From positions 4,374 through 11,521 of the forward strand of contig PBMM01000022.1 of NCBI GenBank assembly GCA_002723635.1: DNA of 7,148 nt, written 5' to 3'. Of the stretch, positions 6,101 through 7,148 are shown in pieces (the first letter of the stretch is position 1; every line of letters begins with the position of its first letter). This DNA comes from Methanobacteriota archaeon (GTDB taxonomy: Archaea > Thermoplasmatota > Poseidoniia > Poseidoniales > Poseidoniaceae). Position numbers and translations under genes: made by a program. The notes under the pieces are model-generated. The model was not told the origin of the DNA. It saw only the letters and a program-made list of their open reading frames with translations, and did no database searches.

Positions 6101-7148
6101 TGGAAGTGACGATGCCCTCCAATGCACCGCCACAACGCCATGCGTGGACCCTTTCCACCGACGATGTCACATCAGGGGATCTCTCGCTGAGCTTGCACGT
6201 CTTGCAGCGCAATGACGTTGCCTTGTCCTTGGTCAACCCCGCCTCCACAGTGGAAATGACCGTGCTTGAGGTGGGCGAATCTGAGGACATGACCGTACGC
6301 CTCAGTAACCCAGGGAACGATGCGGACACCTACAGTTTCACGGCGGCGCTGGAGCCTTCTCCTGCTTCAGGCAACGTCTCGTGGTCCACTCCGACTCCGG
6401 TCAAAAACGTCGCACAGGGAGGTTCCTCGTTCCTGACCATGGCCGTGGTGCTGGACGGTGACGTTCCAGCGATGGAGCCTTTCGGAATCAGATTGACTGC
6501 AACGTCGCTGCAGAATGAGAGCGTGTCGGACAGCGTGCTCGTTCCCGTAGCTGCCGCCCCGGACCGGTCGTGGAGCCTGAACACCAGCCTGCTGCCAAGC
6601 ACCGTCCTTCCCGACACCACCATTGACGTCAACTTGACCGCGGAGAACCTCGGCAATGCGCCGGACAGCTTCTCATTGCGTGTCCGTCACGTCGTTGAAC
6701 ACGTCGAAGGGGATCAGAGCCTTTGGCCGACGAACATTCTCCAAAGTGACGTGGTGCCTGTTGGGTCGACCACGACCGTTCAAGCCGCAATCAGCATTCC
6801 ACACGATGCTAGAAACGGCACCATCGTAACCCTCCACTTCGAAGCCATGTGGGAAGACATGGTGTTGGCGAATCTGAGCCACGCCATGACCGTGGCCCGA
6901 TCCTCTGGATGGGCGGTCAACCTGACCGGCGTGGACCTCGTGGTTCCGCCCGGAGGTGGCAACATCACCGTTCCTCTTCTGCATCTCGGAAACAGCCTGC
7001 AAGACCCGTGGTTTTCCAAGGTCGCAGAAGGCTGGCCCGTGTCCTTACCAGACAACGGAACGCACGTTGAGCCGTTCGGTACTTCTTCCGTGACCATCAA
7101 CGTCATGCCGCCAAACACCACAGAAGCAGGCGACGTTGGCACGCTCAA
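3124..7148 (+). CDS. Giant secreted surface protein: FG-GAP/VCBS-like propeller plus CARDB/NEW3-like Ig domains, 3' part outside window
   Basis: One frame stays open for 1341 codons and leaves the window. The N-terminus is an export signal: RDKK at 9-12, then a hydrophobic run at about 13-31 (LAILLLLMFVLPLGMGM), then a Pro/Ser/Gly/Asp linker to about 52. Residues 55-68 (PWPQYMGSSNKNGS) resemble the first strand of PQQ/FG-GAP propellers. Seven calcium-loop positions follow at 181, 260, 314 (degenerate), 375 (degenerate), 432, 499 and 551, the best being DTDGDGVHD, DVDGDGPAE and DMDGDGHLD. Residues about 580-690 form a CARDB-like domain with ARFENVGTEA and EAREDNNVANTNL. Further Ig-like domains carry NEW3-like ENLGN or SNPGN motifs. 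ATG 3124 is chosen because an in-frame stop lies at 3022-3024 and no ATG lies between; there is no Shine-Dalgarno site. The likely role is adhesion or binding at the cell surface (inference). Anchoring cannot be judged because the C-terminus is missing. Confidence 0.9.
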   Translation, partial: MEAIPRTFRDKKGLAILLLLMFVLPLGMGMIQPSEFAPLSAPASTGSGDDAPVQPWPQYMGSSNKNGSMPAHSPDGGPGNGEVVNVTVLGTIDDPVVNWVASEDGGTTAYGSLILDLSANIQRPDSASQRCADGDMFALVIDSSDGTDHTMRLITGDDAKIAWEVNLGASETIRSTPVVADIDADGDVEIVVSKDTSSGLDVQAWSPDLECDASGWVRTGHSNERLWTWSDADYSLSAPSPHFPSSQSGHRADTQPLLEDVDLDGVNDLVLAVVDETTDDPTLLALPLDGSSPSAPLWEVALDRGTHPSDPTAVRIDGSNVDVVVTTIDASSGAMWAWKVDGGTGALDWERAPIPGTDSDQDAPRLRLPGPVIVQLDADAEPEVILTVPTDPNGRTSGSGARFVAMELTSTTEIFSFRAPNGYADAPPLPIDTDGDGVHDRLCWVTWYSSAATSFDRQGMAGCHDISDDPPVKEWSRTMERGSGNDNDEIAVAPPLWMDVDGDGPAELLVAFGRRLHCFDGETGAPTDVSTPWEDPVPLPHRTWAAPAVGDMDGDGHLDVLIGDMLVSQRQSDLAVLSDGRALLFTPEDPDPGEAYTVSARFENVGTEAALDNVDAVLIQDGEVISRHRLDDLEPIDPSGDGTTASFSVGLTASLGISEFTLVLDPNDNLTEAREDNNVANTNLEVRPPHAVDLSGPVDTPNVLPGTSERIEVDVMSTGTREATWQAAWSDEDLPSGWSLTFVSSSTQFNLASGTSTTLAWDLNVPSTALGDEEGWFDVTVERVNDPESNASVRIPVEVLRTRGLDMEGPDGTASTNGLGRPGQTATAWFSIENLGNAAETTTSIDWSTSTWGAPRVENQQGEEQYTLTLEPDEFRMLRASVDVPLTTSYGQSITVVLTVCIGEGSDELCRDLDVVFAASRTTVEPPHQRTFPNTTVDYTVQSELPNSGILQWNSTPFAALPNTWATAVVGASLNATTLEVTGAPNSIATFVVEVTMPSNAPPQRHAWTLSTDDVTSGDLSLSLHVLQRNDVALSLVNPASTVEMTVLEVGESEDMTVRLSNPGNDADTYSFTAALEPSPASGNVSWSTPTPVKNVAQGGSSFLTMAVVLDGDVPAMEPFGIRLTATSLQNESVSDSVLVPVAAAPDRSWSLNTSLLPSTVLPDTTIDVNLTAENLGNAPDSFSLRVRHVVEHVEGDQSLWPTNILQSDVVPVGSTTTVQAAISIPHDARNGTIVTLHFEAMWEDMVLANLSHAMTVARSSGWAVNLTGVDLVVPPGGGNITVPLLHLGNSLQDPWFSKVAEGWPVSLPDNGTHVEPFGTSSVTINVMPPNTTEAGDVGTL
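3283..4860 (+). repeat. Seven-bladed calcium-loop propeller domain within the surface protein
   Basis: Blade loops of the form D-x-D-x-D-G-x-x-D/E, each followed by a hydrophobic strand, begin at residues 181 (DIDADGDVE then IVVS), 260 (DVDLDGVND then LVLAVV), 314 (VRIDGSNVD then VVVTT), 375 (QLDADAEPE then VILTV), 432 (DTDGDGVHD), 499 (DVDGDGPAE then LLVAF) and 551 (DMDGDGHLD then VLIGD). Spacings are 79, 54, 61, 57, 67 and 52 residues. Seven blades match the integrin-alpha-like FG-GAP/VCBS fold. Loops three and four have lost several acidic residues and probably do not bind calcium. Confidence 0.75.
4861..7148 (+). repeat. Array of at least seven Ig-like domains with a period of 112-117 residues
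   Basis: A strand-turn motif ending in Gly recurs once per domain: FENVG (Gly606), MSTG (Gly719), IENLG (Gly836), LPNSG (Gly949), LSNPG (Gly1064), AENLG (Gly1177) and LHLG (Gly1289). Successive distances are 113, 117, 113, 115, 113 and 112 residues. The first domain is CARDB-like (EDNNVANTNL before its end); those around 836, 1064 and 1177 resemble NEW3 (N-P/L-G-N-A/D). Apart from the motif the domains differ strongly, so duplication is old. The array continues past the right edge. Confidence 0.75.

Noticed and set aside
1..7148. CRISPR arrays, insertion sequences, tRNA or rRNA genes, toxin-antitoxin or defence genes
   Set aside because: I looked on both strands and saw no direct repeat array, transposase motif, terminal inverted repeat, tRNA cloverleaf or rRNA-like stretch.

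Overview
The window reads as a piece of an archaeal chromosome. An rpoE (Rpb7) - spt4 - rps24e - rps27ae operon on the minus strand is a euryarchaeal arrangement. It lies beside an archaeal-type D-aminoacyl-tRNA deacylase and a very large secreted surface protein. Moderate-to-high GC, tight packing, an acidic ribosomal-protein tail and a long multidomain exported protein would suit a marine Thermoplasmatota such as Marine Group II (Poseidoniia). That lineage assignment is inference; the archaeal assignment is secure.

Layout. Positions 1-678 (minus) hold the first 226 codons of dtdA, which runs off the left edge. Divergent from it, about 677-1642 (plus) encodes an unrecognised cytosolic protein that looks like a beta-propeller. 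Its stop codon abuts the stop of rps27ae. Positions 1643-2910 (minus) hold four genes transcribed from right to left as rpoE, spt4, rps24e and rps27ae, with overlaps or gaps of at most 12 bases and clear Shine-Dalgarno sites. Positions 2911-3123 are a 213-base divergent intergenic region with candidate TATA elements, a stable hairpin with a UUCG loop and a 12-base palindrome. From 3124 to the right edge (plus) there is one uninterrupted frame of 1341 codons. It encodes an exported protein with a signal sequence, a seven-bladed calcium-loop propeller and at least seven Ig-like domains repeated every 112-117 residues.

Functionally, the minus-strand operon joins the Rpb4/7 stalk subunit and the elongation factor Spt4 to two small-subunit ribosomal proteins, the usual transcription-translation pairing in archaea. 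DtdA adds translation quality control. The surface protein is unrelated in function and probably acts in adhesion or ligand binding outside the cell.

I found no CRISPR array, insertion sequence, tRNA or rRNA, and no clear sign of a defence or mobile system. The points most worth a second look are the architecture of the surface protein, its uneven N-glycosylation sequons, the hairpin in the rpoE/surface-protein intergenic region, and the unusual zinc-ligand spacing in S27ae.
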